A stretch of DNA of 64,000 nucleotides from Streptomyces fumigatiscleroticus (GTDB lineage Bacteria > Actinomycetota > Actinomycetes > Streptomycetales > Streptomycetaceae): NCBI RefSeq assembly GCF_014647975.1, contig NZ_BMQF01000024.1, forward strand, positions 1-64,000, in the 5' to 3' direction. The notes under the pieces were generated by a model. It ran no database searches and was not told the origin of the DNA. It was given only the letters and a program-made list of their open reading frames with translations. Positions 1 to 8,654 of this stretch are shown piece by piece. Numbering within the stretch: position 1 is the stretch's first letter; the number at the start of each line of letters is the position of its first letter. A program made the translations under genes and the position numbers.

Positions 1-300
1 GCACCACCTGCCATCAACGGCTGCCCAGAACGGCCAGATCAGCACCGACCTAACGGAGTCCTATTAAGGGAACGCCTCCGTGAACCCGACGTGCGCACCC
101 ACCGCGCCCGCGTCGACGCGCTGGTGCCGGCCGTGTCGCCGGGCTGCGCCTGCTGACCGGACCCGGGGCCGGGCCGAAGTCCCCGCCCGCCGCCGACCGG
201 TCCTGACGCCGCGCCCCGGGGTACCGCCACGGGCCCCAGTGACCGTGATGGGCCCCAGCGACTGCGACGGAACCCAGTGACCGCCATGGGCCCCGCGGAC
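1..300. other. no confident gene; short direct repeat
   Basis: I see no convincing coding region here. An imperfect 20-bp direct repeat (18 of 20 bases identical) lies at 237-256 and 275-294, 38 bp apart, just beyond the 3' end of the VOC gene. Confidence 0.4.
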
Positions 301-684
301 TCAGTGGAGGCAGAGGCAGAACGGGTGGCCGGCCGGGTCCGCGTAGATCCGCCAGTTGGCCCCGGGACGGAGCTGGTCCGTGCGCTCCAGCACGGTCGCA
401 CCAAGGGTGAGCGCCCGCTTCTCCTCGCCGTCCAAGTCGTCCACGCCGAAGTCCAGGTGGAGCTGTTGCGGGCGCTCCTGGCCGGGCCATTCGGGCGCTC
501 GGTAGCCGTCCACCCGCTGACAGGCCAGCGGCGTCCCCTCGAACCCGTGCACCTCGACCCAGTCGGGGTCCTCCGGATCCGCGACGACCCGCCCGCCCAG
601 CAGACTCGCGTAGAACTCCGCGAGCCGTACCGGATCGGCGCAGTCCAGCGCGACCGCTTGCAGCTTCCGAATCACTTCCGACAC
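301..684 (-). CDS. VOC family protein (glyoxalase/dioxygenase superfamily)
   Basis: About 127 aa, a single vicinal-oxygen-chelate module. The N-terminal beta strand (KLQAVALDCADP) is followed by the AEFYASLLGG helix typical of the family. The HLDFGVDDLD strand in the second half supplies the usual metal-ligand His, and the end (YADPAGHPFCLC) is the classic VOC C-terminal strand. The family covers glyoxalase, bleomycin-binding and dioxygenase-like proteins, and the substrate cannot be read from sequence. I chose the GTG at 684-682. The open frame runs on to 786, but that extension is Arg/Pro rich and does not look like protein. The gene stands alone on the minus strand. Confidence 0.8.
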   Translation of the reverse strand: MSEVIRKLQAVALDCADPVRLAEFYASLLGGRVVADPEDPDWVEVHGFEGTPLACQRVDGYRAPEWPGQERPQQLHLDFGVDDLDGEEKRALTLGATVLERTDQLRPGANWRIYADPAGHPFCLCLH

Positions 685-809
685 CCCTCGCTCTTCAGCC
701 GCTTCCGTGACGCCCTCGTACGGGAGGGGTCGTACCCGTCGCGGCGGCCGGCATGCGCGGCGGTAGGCCGGAGCGCCGCCGCACATCGCCGAAAGGGAAA
801 CAGGCGGCG

Positions 810-854
810 GGATCCGCCATCCCCTGCGCGGCAGGATCCGCCATCCCCTGCGCG
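810..854. repeat. two-copy 24-bp tandem repeat
   Basis: The 21-bp sequence starting GGATCCGCCATCC occurs exactly at 810-830 and 834-854, separated by GCA, in the upstream region of the VOC gene. Function unknown. Confidence 0.7.
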
Positions 855-927
855 AACACCGCGCGCTCGATCCTCATCCTCCACCGGATTGGACTAGGCG
901 GATGGAGCGCCGGCACCACCCGCGCCC

Positions 928-1416
928 CTAGATGTCGCGTTGATACCAGGTGCCCGGCTTACCGCCCAGGTCGGCCGGGTCGGCTGGGCCGACCGGGACG
1001 AACCCGGCTTTGGTCAGTACCCTCTGCGAGGCGGCGTTCTCTCGGGCGGTGGCCGCCCTGATTGTGTGCAGCTCGTGCCGCGCCGCCGCCAGCCGGCACA
1101 GCTTCCGCACGGTCGCGGTCGCCACGCCACGGCCGGCGACGTGCTGCGCGACCCGGTAGCCGAGTTCCGCCGTGCCATGCTCGATGTCGACCAGGTTGAA
1201 CCTGCCGAGCACCGAGCCGTCCTCGGCGACGAGTACATGGAAGGCGCAGATACCTGCCTCCTGCTCAGCCAGCAGGGCGTGGTACCGGTCGGTGAACTGA
1301 TCGAAGTAGGCATCACCGCGGTCGGGGATCGAGGCGGCGAAGTAGGCGCGGTTCGCCGACTCGAAGGCCAGGACCGCCGGGGCATGGTCAGCACGCAGTC
1401 GCTGTAGCTCGGGCAT
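928..1416 (-). CDS. GNAT family N-acetyltransferase (RimJ/RimL-like)
   Basis: 162 aa. It has the Acetyltransf_3/RimJ-like layout: the N-terminal half carries the VLGRFNLVDIEHGTAELGY strands, then the acetyl-CoA pyrophosphate-binding loop GRGVAT followed by an alpha helix, and the late motif ENAASQRVLTKAGF typical of the group. Proteins of this class acetylate amino groups of proteins, amino acids or drugs using acetyl-CoA, and the acceptor is unknown. The ATG at 1416 is the natural start. It is a single gene with no operon partner. Confidence 0.87.
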   Translation of the reverse strand: MPELQRLRADHAPAVLAFESANRAYFAASIPDRGDAYFDQFTDRYHALLAEQEAGICAFHVLVAEDGSVLGRFNLVDIEHGTAELGYRVAQHVAGRGVATATVRKLCRLAAARHELHTIRAATARENAASQRVLTKAGFVPVGPADPADLGGKPGTWYQRDI

Positions 1417-1975
1417 CGCCCGACTCTACGCGGAGGATGCGCTGAGGCCACTCGAATTTCCGGGGAGTCACATGCCTGTCCTGAGCCCCGATGACTCGCC
1501 GCTTTCCCGCCTCCAACGGAGCACTGCCCGCCCGCCTTCCTGATGCACCGCGATCGAGCCGGCCGCAGCGGCCGGCCTGCCTCCTGCCCCTCCCGGCGCC
1601 GAGCGGCACGGCCTGGACGTCGACGCCGACCCGCTCCACGGGCGCATCCGTACCTGGCTGCGCCGGCACCTGGCTGCGCCCGCGCGGGGCGGCGTGGCCG
1701 ATGGCGGAGGAGTTGTTCACCACCGCCCCTGCGGGCGGGCACCGCTGGGCCGGTCCCGGTCGGCGTTCCCGGCGCCCGCAAGTCGCGAGATGGCCACACC
1801 CGAGGTGTGATCGGGCCCCGTCTTCGATCAGGCGATCAGTTCTGACGTGGCAGGGGGTCCATGTGGGCGGATGTGCTTGACGCGGGTGTGGCGGCAGGGC
1901 GTGCCCGCAGCCCTGCCACGTGATGGCGCGCGCCCGCGCCTGACCGAGTCTGTCGACGAGTAAGGGGATCCCAGC
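1417..1975. other. gene-free stretch with nested inverted repeats
   Basis: No frame here looks like a conserved protein. CGTGGCAGGG (1846-1855) pairs with CCCTGCCACG (1911-1920), and GGCAGGGC (1893-1900) pairs with GCCCTGCC (1910-1917), so two alternative hairpins can form upstream of the DinB gene. The ribosome binding site AAGGGG (1962-1967) belongs to the next gene. Confidence 0.5.
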
Positions 1976-2512
1976 GTGAACGACATCGTGATCGAGAAGG
2001 TCGTTCGACCCGAGCGCGTGCTGTCGGGCCCGTGGCTGGAGGTGATCGCTTCGAACCTCGACCACCACCGTGCGACCTTCCTGTGGAAGTGTGAGGGCCT
2101 GTCGGAGGCCCGGCTGCGGCAACGGCCCGTGCGGTCATCGGCGTTGACCCTGCTGGGGCTCATGCGCCATCTCCAGGGGGTCGAGCGGGCCTGGTTCCAG
2201 CGGACCCTGGCGGCCACGACCCCGCGGTTCTTCCCCTATCGGACCTACGTCACCGCTGCCGGTGACGAGTGGTACGACGAGTCGGACGCCACGCCGGCCA
2301 GAGACGTCTACGAGGACTATCTGAAGGCGTGCGAGGAGTCGCGGCAGGTGTTCGCACAGGTGACCGACGACCCTGCGCGCCTCGCGCCCAACCCGGAGTT
2401 CGGCGACACCGATGTCCGGTTCGTCCTTGAGCACGTGATCGAGGAGTACGCCCGCCACGTCGGCCACGCGGACCTCCTCCGCGAAGCCATCGACGGTGCC
2501 GTCGGCGAGTGA
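1976..2512 (+). CDS. DinB family protein (DUF664, mycothiol transferase-like)
   Basis: 178 aa, matching the DinB/YfiT four-helix-bundle family, DUF664 branch. Helix signatures include WLEVIASNLDHHR, the TLLGLMRHLQGVERAWF segment with its conserved metal-ligand-type His, and the C-terminal FVLEHVIEEYARHVGHADLLRE with two further His. In actinobacteria several members are mycothiol- or bacillithiol-dependent metal enzymes acting on electrophiles or antibiotics. That role is family knowledge, not shown here. The start is GTG at 1976, preceded by AAGGGG at good spacing. Monocistronic. Confidence 0.87.
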   Translation: MNDIVIEKVVRPERVLSGPWLEVIASNLDHHRATFLWKCEGLSEARLRQRPVRSSALTLLGLMRHLQGVERAWFQRTLAATTPRFFPYRTYVTAAGDEWYDESDATPARDVYEDYLKACEESRQVFAQVTDDPARLAPNPEFGDTDVRFVLEHVIEEYARHVGHADLLREAIDGAVGE

Positions 2513-2578
2513 CCCGCCCTGTCGCCGCCCTGCGCCGAGCACCGGGATCACGACAGCGGCGGAACGGGTCCCCTGCCG

Positions 2579-3736
2579 TCAGCTCAGGGCCGGAGGCGCC
2601 CAGTCGGCATGCCGCAGGATGGTGCGGACGGTCACGCGGGAGGGAGCCAGCCGGAGAAGCGTGTTCCGCGCGGCGACGGCCAGGGGGTGTGTCAGTTGTT
2701 GGCCCATCCGGCCGGCCTGGCGGGCGGCACGCGCGACGGACTGACTGCGCGGGCGGCGCTCGGCGTCGTAACGGGCCAGCGCCGATTCGACGGACGGCTC
2801 GGTGGCGAGCGCGGCGGCCAGCACGGCCGCATCCTCCAGTGCCTGGCAGGCGCCCTGGCCGAGATGGGGGGTCATGGCATGGGCCGCGTCACCGAGCAGG
2901 GCGATCCTGCCTGCCGTGAAGACGGGCAGGGGAGTCGCCAGCTCGTGGATGTCGTGGTGCAGGACGGCGTCGGGTGAGGTCGCGTCCAGCAGGGCGGGGA
3001 TCGGGTGGTGCCAGTCGCCGAAGCGGCGGCGTGTCGCGGCGAGGGCGTCCGCATGCCGCACGCCGGGCGGCGAGTTGAGCACCGCGTGCCACTCGGCCCG
3101 GCCGTCGGCGAACGCGATATGACCGAACTCGGCCCCCTTTCCCCAGGTCAGTTCGAAGTCGGTGGCCAGCTCGACCGGGCGCTCGGTGATGGCGCGCAAG
3201 ACGGTCGACCCGCTGTAGACCAAGCCGGGGTGCTCGGGGAACAGCTGGGCGCGCAGGCGGCTGCCCACTCCGTCGGCGGCCACGACCAGGTCCGCCTCCA
3301 GGGCGCCGTCTACGAGAGGTATCCGCACTCGGCCGGGGGCGAAGCGGTCGACGGACGTCGCTTCGGCCCCGACGACCAGGCACTCGGACGGCAGCGCCGT
3401 GCGCAGCAGGTGGTGCAGCACGGCTCGGGGGATACCGACGATCGGCGTGCCCAGCTCGCGCTCCAGCGCGGTTCCGTCCATGCGGGCCAGCCAGCCGCCA
3501 CCGGGGGCACGGGTGCCTCCGGCGTACTGCGGCCGCGCGGCCGCGCGCACCGCCTCGCCGACACCAAGGGTGTCCAGGGCGCGGATGCCGTTGGCGTGCA
3601 GGGAGATGCCCGCGCCCGCGTCGGCGAGGACGGGGGCGCGTTCGACGACCGTCACCTCCCAGCCGATGCGGCGCAGACCGATCGCGGCGGCCAGCCCGCC
3701 GATGCCTCCGCCCACCACCACCGCGCTGCCGCCCAT
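2579..3736 (-). CDS. FAD-dependent aromatic-type monooxygenase
   Basis: 385 aa, a class A flavoprotein monooxygenase. The N-terminal Rossmann motif VVVGGGIGGLAAAIGL (residues about 6-21) binds FAD ADP. A DG-type motif (AADGVGSRLR) lies near residue 155. The second FAD motif, ALLGDAAHAMTPHLGQG, lies near residues 283-299. Such enzymes hydroxylate aromatic or polyketide substrates using NAD(P)H and O2, and the substrate is unknown. ATG 3736 has an AAGGAGAG ribosome site. The gene diverges from the TetR gene at 3833, and the 96-bp gap holds two palindromes, so TetR control is likely. Confidence 0.9.
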   Translation of the reverse strand: MGGSAVVVGGGIGGLAAAIGLRRIGWEVTVVERAPVLADAGAGISLHANGIRALDTLGVGEAVRAAARPQYAGGTRAPGGGWLARMDGTALERELGTPIVGIPRAVLHHLLRTALPSECLVVGAEATSVDRFAPGRVRIPLVDGALEADLVVAADGVGSRLRAQLFPEHPGLVYSGSTVLRAITERPVELATDFELTWGKGAEFGHIAFADGRAEWHAVLNSPPGVRHADALAATRRRFGDWHHPIPALLDATSPDAVLHHDIHELATPLPVFTAGRIALLGDAAHAMTPHLGQGACQALEDAAVLAAALATEPSVESALARYDAERRPRSQSVARAARQAGRMGQQLTHPLAVAARNTLLRLAPSRVTVRTILRHADWAPPALS

Positions 3737-3766
3737 ACCGGACTCTCCTTCGCCCCGCCGTGCACC

Positions 3767-3824
3767 TTCTACGGATGTAGAAGAAGAGTACTCCCTTCAC
3801 ACACCGATCCTCTACAGGTGTAGA
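3767..3824. promoter_or_regulatory. paired TetR-type operators in divergent promoter
   Basis: Two related palindromes lie between the divergent monooxygenase and TetR genes: TTCTAC-N4-GTAGAA (3767-3782) and TCTACA-GG-TGTAGA (3811-3824). Both share the TCTAC/GTAGA half-site. Position and symmetry fit operators for the adjacent TetR protein controlling both genes. This is an inference. Confidence 0.75.
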
Positions 3825-3832
3825 AAGGGGGG

Positions 3833-4390
3833 ATGCCGACAGACCGACGTACCGTCCTCGCCGATGCGGCCATCGACGTGCTCGCCGAGGCCGGAATCCG
3901 AGGACTGACCCATCGCGCGGTGGACCGGGCCGCGGACCTGCCGCCCGGAACCACCTCCGCCTACTTCCGCACCCGCCGGGCGCTGCTCACCGCGCTGGTC
4001 CGACGCCTGGTCGCGCTCGACCAGGCTGAGCTCCAGGAGACCGGGGAACGGACGCCGGTGCCGCGCACCGCCGAGGAACTGGTGGCCGGGCTCGCCGCCT
4101 TCGTCGAGCAACGGCTCACGGGGGACGGACGGCGGCGCTCCCTCGCACGCTACGCGTGCGCCCTCGAAAGCGTGCACCACCCCGAACTGCGGGAGATCCT
4201 CGTGCCGCGCCAGAACGCGGGACGGCGAGTCGTCCACGACTTCCTGGCCGCACAGGGTGTCACAGACGCCGAGGACCGTACCGTCACGCTGCTGACCTGT
4301 GTGGACGGATTGGTCTTCGACCGTCTGACGAACGGCGGAACCGTATCGGACCAGGAGATCCACGGGCTGGTGGCGGCGGCGCTCCGGTAG
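3833..4390 (+). CDS. TetR/AcrR family transcriptional regulator
   Basis: 185 aa, a normal length for TetR. The N-terminal helix-turn-helix (LTHRAVDRAADLPPGTTSAYF, about residues 24-45) is typical, with a divergent all-helical ligand domain after it, including ARYACALESVHHPELRE. The ATG at 3833 follows an AAAGGGGGG run. It probably represses itself and the divergent FAD monooxygenase through the two palindromes upstream, with a small aromatic compound as inducer. Confidence 0.9.
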   Translation: MPTDRRTVLADAAIDVLAEAGIRGLTHRAVDRAADLPPGTTSAYFRTRRALLTALVRRLVALDQAELQETGERTPVPRTAEELVAGLAAFVEQRLTGDGRRRSLARYACALESVHHPELREILVPRQNAGRRVVHDFLAAQGVTDAEDRTVTLLTCVDGLVFDRLTNGGTVSDQEIHGLVAAALR

Positions 4391-4663
4391 CCCGCCCCTG
4401 CCGGCACCGCGCGGGCCCGCCCGCCGGCCAATGCCAAGGTGCCTCATCACCGGGCGGCACGAACCCGGGCACGACCGTCACTTCACGCCGGGCGGCGGCA
4501 CGGGGGCGGTCTTCGCCCGGGCGACCGCGGCAGCCGGCGGCGGTACGTTTCTTCTCGTTGCCCGCTACGACGGACGTTCGCGCGAGGTCGTCACCGGCGG
4601 GCTGCCCGCCCACATCGCCGCCCGCGCTCTCGGACACACCGGCCGGGGACTAGTGTCGCGAGC

Positions 4664-5338
4664 ATGGTCGAACACGATTCCCTCGGTGCCACCCGCGATG
4701 CCTACGACGCCGTTGCCCCCACCTACGCGCAGCTGTTCCGTGACTCGCTGCGTGACAGCCCCCTGGACCGCGGGATCTTGGGCGCCTTCGCCGAGGTCGT
4801 AGCGGCGAAGGGCGACGGTCGGGTCGCGGACCTGGGATGCGGACCTGGCCACATCACCGCTTACCTGGACGAACTCGGGCTGACGGCCTTCGGTGTCGAT
4901 GCCTCTCCCGCGATGATCGAGCTGGCTCGACAGGCCTATCCCGGCCTGCGGTTCGACGTGGGCTCGATGGCCGCGTTGGACATCGCCGACGGTGTGCTGG
5001 GCGGCGTACTGTCACGTTGGTCCATCATCCACACGCCGCCGCAGGAACTCCCCGTCATCCTGGCGGAGTTCCATCGCGTGCTGGCACCCGGCGGTCACCT
5101 TCTGGTCGGCTTCTCCGCCAGCGCCGGCCCGTCCCACCCGACGCAGGTCTTCGATCACACAGTCGCGCCGGCCTATCGGTGGTGGCCTGATCACCTCGCC
5201 GCGATGCTGCGCGAGTGCGGGCTGGCCGAGGTGGCCCGGATGGTGCGCGAGCCCCAGCCCACCGACCGCCGGCAGTTCCAGGAGGTCCATCTGCTCGCCC
5301 GCAAGGCCTGCGCAGGGTCTGCCCGGCCGATGGCATGA
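4664..5338 (+). CDS. class I SAM-dependent methyltransferase
   Basis: 224 aa. The SAM-binding motif I VADLGCGPGHITAYL lies near residues 53-67, motif II is FGVDASPAMIELAR, and the later FHRVLAPGGHLLVGF is the usual post-motif III strand. The N-terminal TRDAYDAVAPTYAQLF is typical of UbiE/Methyltransf_25-like enzymes. The acceptor is unknown. I start at the ATG 4664. The open frame extends to 4439, but that part is Arg-rich and not protein-like. A hairpin downstream (5361-5394) probably terminates it. Confidence 0.88.
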   Translation: MVEHDSLGATRDAYDAVAPTYAQLFRDSLRDSPLDRGILGAFAEVVAAKGDGRVADLGCGPGHITAYLDELGLTAFGVDASPAMIELARQAYPGLRFDVGSMAALDIADGVLGGVLSRWSIIHTPPQELPVILAEFHRVLAPGGHLLVGFSASAGPSHPTQVFDHTVAPAYRWWPDHLAAMLRECGLAEVARMVREPQPTDRRQFQEVHLLARKACAGSARPMA

Positions 5339-5360
5339 CCGTATCGAAACGGGGAGCCGC

Positions 5361-5394
5361 GAGCCCCGGGCGTCGACTCACGCCCACGGGGCTC
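5361..5394 (+). terminator. hairpin terminator after methyltransferase
   Basis: GAGCCCC-GGGCGT (5361-5373) pairs with ACGCCC (5380-5385) and GGGGCTC (5388-5394), giving a 13-bp GC stem with a 2-base bulge. There is no strong T run, as is common in Streptomyces. Confidence 0.55.
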
Positions 5395-5482
5395 AGCGCC
5401 CGCTGAAGGCTGCTGCTTGCGCAGGGCCCTGGGGTTGCTCGTTCGCGCAGTGAGCCATCGCGGCGGCTCGTCAGGAGGACTC

Positions 5483-5977
5483 TCAGGAGGATCCGAGGAA
5501 GCGGGCCCCGGGTCCGGGTGTCCGGTGTATGGACTGCGGCGGCACATGTGTGTGCCCTGCTGAGCATTCGAGGACGACCCTGACCTGCTCCTCGCAGGCG
5601 CCGTCCCCCTCGGCAGCCTGGTGCCGCACGATGACCGACGGGCCCTGCGGGTCGGCGAGGTACTTGTCGCCCCACTCCAGCAGCGCCACCAGCGTGATCC
5701 TCAGATCCAGCCCCTGTTCGGTGAGTTCGTACTCGAAGCGGTGGCGCTCACCGGGATCCTGATAGGGCACGCGCCTCAACACTCCGGCTGCCACCAGCGT
5801 GTTGAGCCGGGTGGACAGCAGGTTCCCGGCGATGCCGAGACGGGCTTTGAACTCCCCGAACCGCCGTGCCCCGTCGAGGGCTTCGCGCACGATGAGCAAC
5901 GACCAGCGCTCCCCCACCACCGCCAAGGCGCGTGCCACCGAGCAGTTGACCGGATCGATCCTGCGTTGTGCCTCCAC
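5483..5977 (-). CDS. HxlR family winged-helix transcriptional regulator
   Basis: 164 aa. The HxlR core is clear: NCSVARALAVVGERWSLLIVREALDG near the N-terminus with the conserved Cys and the GERW...L..R.. helix, GARRFGEFKARLGIAGNLLSTRL as the recognition region, and an RFEYELTEQGLDL wing. Members often sense reactive electrophiles through that N-terminal Cys. The C-terminal tail beyond about residue 115 carries extra Cys and His (GACEEQVRVVLECSAGHTH), possibly metal- or redox-active. The start is GTG at 5977. It is divergent from a tautomerase gene with a shared operator. Confidence 0.9.
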   Translation of the reverse strand: MEAQRRIDPVNCSVARALAVVGERWSLLIVREALDGARRFGEFKARLGIAGNLLSTRLNTLVAAGVLRRVPYQDPGERHRFEYELTEQGLDLRITLVALLEWGDKYLADPQGPSVIVRHQAAEGDGACEEQVRVVLECSAGHTHVPPQSIHRTPGPGARFLGSS

Positions 5978-5999
5978 GTCATCACCCTAGCGACCTGGG

Positions 6000-6050
6000 T
6001 TGACATTTTCTACTCAGGGCTCCTAGCGTCCGGCCTGCTGAGTAGAGAAA
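6000..6050 (+). promoter_or_regulatory. tautomerase promoter with HxlR-type inverted repeat
   Basis: TTGACA (6000-6005) and TAGCGT (6024-6029), 18 bp apart, form a plausible promoter reading toward the tautomerase gene. CTACTCAG (6010-6017) and CTGAGTAG (6038-6045) form an 8-bp inverted repeat with 20-bp spacing that straddles the -10. This is the expected place for HxlR binding. Confidence 0.65.
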
Positions 6051-6070
6051 CTAAACCCAGGGGGTGGGCC

Positions 6071-6571
6071 ATGCCCATGCTCGATCTGTACATCCCCGAG
6101 GGCGCGCTCGCCCCGCCGGCGGAGGCGGCCCTCGTGCGAAGGGTCACCGAGATCCTGATCCGCCACGAAGGGTTCGATCCTGACGATCCCGAAACCCTGG
6201 CGGTGTCGTGGGCCTTCGTGCATCGCCCGGCGGCTGTGTATGTCGGCGGCGCACCCGCGGACGCGCCGCGCTACAAGGTCGTCCCGTCCGTGCCCGAGGG
6301 ACAGTTGGACGCACAGGCGCGGTCGAGTGTCGTCGCCGAGATCACCGAGGCGATCCTCGACGCCGAGAACGGCGCGTGGCCCCGCGACGCCGGGCGGATC
6401 TGGGTGTTCCCCACCGAGATCCCCGAGGGCCACTGGGGCGGACGCGGGCGGATCACCCCGCTGTCAGCCATCCTGAACCGGCTCACCGGCCATGACACCG
6501 AGCGGGCCCGCACCCTCGCGGCCCAGCGCATCGCCGCCAGCCGGGCCGAGCACGGCCACCTCCCCTCGTAA
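6071..6571 (+). CDS. tautomerase family protein
   Basis: 166 aa. The product begins Met-Pro, so removal of Met leaves the catalytic N-terminal proline of the 4-oxalocrotonate tautomerase/MIF superfamily. The strand MPMLDLYIPEGAL and helix AALVRRVTEILIRHEG fit that fold. A second half (SSVVAEITEAILDAENG and WVFPTEIPEGHWG) suggests a fused two-unit tautomerase like CaaD or cis-CaaD-type proteins. Transcribed away from the HxlR gene, it is the obvious regulatory target. Confidence 0.82.
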   Translation: MPMLDLYIPEGALAPPAEAALVRRVTEILIRHEGFDPDDPETLAVSWAFVHRPAAVYVGGAPADAPRYKVVPSVPEGQLDAQARSSVVAEITEAILDAENGAWPRDAGRIWVFPTEIPEGHWGGRGRITPLSAILNRLTGHDTERARTLAAQRIAASRAEHGHLPS

Positions 6572-6748
6572 CGCCTCGATCGCCGGGCAGGGGGCGATGG
6601 CGGGTGGTGCAGATGCCGGTTCCGGCACCTCGGGAGGTGGTGGCCTCCCGAGACCGTGGCGACACCGGAGAACCTCCGACGTCCGCCTCCCGCGCTCGTC
6701 GTCGTCGACGGGAACGACGTGTTCCGGGCGCTCGCCGGCCGACTGGGC

Positions 6749-6992
6749 CGCGGCTTCGCCGTCGGCGGGACGGCCGGCCGCGCCACGTTGACCGGAGTAG
6801 GCCGAGTAGGCCTTCAGCACGCCGACGGGCACTGCCGCCTCCGTCCGCCGAGGAGGGCATCGTCCGGGGCACCTACCGATTCCGTCTCCAGGCCCACAGC
6901 AACTCCTCGTCCCGCACTGAAACGTGCACGCCGAGGTGTGGTCGGTGACGTCCTGGACGACACTGCGCCGCGACGCGATGGACGCCGATGCC
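6749..6992 (+). pseudogene. aceE-like pyruvate dehydrogenase E1 remnant
   Basis: Three short pieces in three different frames match, in order, the C-terminal half of AceE. The first is RGFAVGGTAGRATLTG...GLQHADGH (6749-6835), the second is EEGIVRGTYRFR (6850-6885), and the third is HAEVWSVTSWTTLRRDAMD (from 6927). In a working aceE gene these segments are separated by roughly 100 residues, so large internal deletions and frameshifts have occurred. The rest of 6572-7197 holds nothing I can recognise. Confidence 0.6.
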
Positions 6993-7197
6993 CGCCGGGT
7001 GGCCGGTGTCGTGCAGGCAGCCGTGTCGTGGCACACGGCCACGTCCGCGACCGAGCACGGCGCCGCCTCGGCGAGCGTATGGCACACGGACCGCACGGAA
7101 CGGTGACCCCGCGTCGACGGCGAAGCCGATCGCCGAACCGTCGCCACGCCCGGGCTTCCTGAGGTGGAACAGCCGGGTGGACACAAGCGAACCCGGC

Positions 7198-7314
7198 GTG
7201 GAGCGCCCCGAACGAGCCCACCCTGCCCCCCACAGCCTCACCGGCGTCGGCCTCGCCGTCCTCGATTCCGCCGGCCGTGTCCTGCTCGGTCTCGGCCACG
7301 ACGGCCGCTGGGAG
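7198..7314 (+). pseudogene. Nudix hydrolase, 5' fragment (split gene)
   Basis: From GTG 7198, 39 codons encode the N-terminal part of a Nudix protein (VGLAVLDSAGRVLLGLGHDGRWE). The similarity stops at GAG 7314, exactly where a Nudix box (LPGGKV...) should follow. The missing box is found 6.67 kb away at 13985 in the same orientation, so a mobile insert appears to have split the gene. Confidence 0.75.
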
Positions 7315-7375
7315 CCAACTGGAGTACGGGCGGGTTCCCTGAGGGGCTTATCGGCGCGTCGTTCCATTTCAGCTG

Positions 7376-7442
7376 GCAGGAGGCTCGATGGGCTCCTGCA
7401 TCGGCCTCTCAGGATGTTGGGCCGTTCTCCTGAATTTCAGGA
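7376..7442. repeat. short repeats near left end of the element
   Basis: GCAGGAG (7376-7382) pairs with CTCCTGC (7393-7399). TCAGGA occurs at 7409-7414 and 7437-7442, with its complement TCCTGA at 7428-7433. They lie just before the first recombinase gene and could be recombinase-binding or regulatory repeats. Confidence 0.4.
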
Positions 7443-7451
7443 CTCACTGCT

Positions 7452-8654
7452 GTGCTTTCAACGTCCGTGGCAGATCCCGGGACTCGCGTGCTCTCCCTCG
7501 TACCGCCTCTCAGTGAACCGTCGCCCGCAGACGCGGAGTTGCCGGGAGGCGAGCCGGGGCTGAGCGACGTGCTGTTGCTGCAACGCCGGTACGCCGGCGG
7601 GGCGGACGAGGAGGAGGAGCAGCTGTTCTTCATGGACGCGCTGGTCGAGTACCAGTGGGCGCGAGATGTGGCGGGCCTGGCATCCTCCACCCTGGACGGG
7701 CTGACGAAACCAGTGATCGAGGTGTGCGACCACTACGGTGTCGTGCCGTGGCGGCTGACGCCGCGCCACGTCGACGGCTACTTCGCCGGAGTCGGCAAAC
7801 GTCAGGCGCCGACGGTGAGATCGAAGCTGAACCGGATCGACCACTTCTTCGCATTCCTGGAGCAACGCTACGCGCACGAGATCTTCCAGCGGTTCGGGGC
7901 GGCGGTCGAGTCGCCGATCGATCCATTCAACCGACACGCACACCGCGGTGACTTCGGCCTTCGGGTGCCCCCGTCGGCCCGGGCGGTCAACGAGTTCTTC
8001 GCCGGCTGGCGGCGGCAACTGGCGCACGCCCGCAAGGAGGCGGTGGCGTGCAGGGACTACGTCATGGCGAAGTTGCTCTACATCTCCGGAGTACGCGCCT
8101 CGGAGCTGTGCCAGATGCGCATGAAGGACCTGCACTGGGAGGCCGGCGACTTCGGGCGCTTCGTCGTCCAGGGCAAGGGCGCCCGAGGGTCGGGGCCGCG
8201 GCAGCGAGAGGCGTTTCTGTTCGCCGAGGGACGTGAGTTGCTGTGGTGGTACGTGGAGGAAGTCCGCGGGTTGTTCTCAGACGACCCGGAGCACCCTGAG
8301 TCGCCGGTCTGGCCCTCTGAGCGCCTGGCGCGAGATCTTGGCGGCATATCGAACCCTGTCGGCCCGGCGGTGACAACGTCGACGCTACGGAAGGCTCTGG
8401 CGAGAGCCTCGGAGGCTCACCTGGCGGGTCCGGTCGAGCGGATCTTTCCTCATCTGCTTCGGCATGCTTGTGCCACACACCGTTACGAGGCGGGGATGTC
8501 GCTGTGGGAGGTGCAGAAGTTGCTCGGTCATGACTGGACGACGACTACGGTTCGGTACATTTTGTCCGCTCAGAGCGATCCAGAGATGGCCAGCCGACGT
8601 TCGTCGGCTCGGGCCGCACAACGACTGCGCGTGGACACGGGGGGTTTGTCGTGA
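7452..8654 (+). CDS. tyrosine recombinase/integrase (TnpA-like)
   Basis: 400 aa. An N-terminal SAM-like core-binding domain (about residues 60-160, including VRSKLNRIDHFFAFLEQ) precedes the catalytic domain. Catalytic residues are visible: Arg in ISGVRASELCQM, the His-x-x-Arg box HLLRHACATH, LGHDW for the second His/Trp position, and the nucleophile Tyr in TTTTVRYIL. It should cut and rejoin DNA through a 3'-phosphotyrosine. The start GTG 7452 has a weak ribosome site, and a later start at 7632 (ATG) is possible. Its stop overlaps the next start (GTGA), so the trio is probably translationally coupled. Confidence 0.88.
   Translation: MLSTSVADPGTRVLSLVPPLSEPSPADAELPGGEPGLSDVLLLQRRYAGGADEEEEQLFFMDALVEYQWARDVAGLASSTLDGLTKPVIEVCDHYGVVPWRLTPRHVDGYFAGVGKRQAPTVRSKLNRIDHFFAFLEQRYAHEIFQRFGAAVESPIDPFNRHAHRGDFGLRVPPSARAVNEFFAGWRRQLAHARKEAVACRDYVMAKLLYISGVRASELCQMRMKDLHWEAGDFGRFVVQGKGARGSGPRQREAFLFAEGRELLWWYVEEVRGLFSDDPEHPESPVWPSERLARDLGGISNPVGPAVTTSTLRKALARASEAHLAGPVERIFPHLLRHACATHRYEAGMSLWEVQKLLGHDWTTTTVRYILSAQSDPEMASRRSSARAAQRLRVDTGGLS

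Noticed and set aside
4431..4663. Small gene upstream of the methyltransferase
   Set aside because: The frame looks mildly protein-like but has no family match and overlaps the methyltransferase start in another frame.
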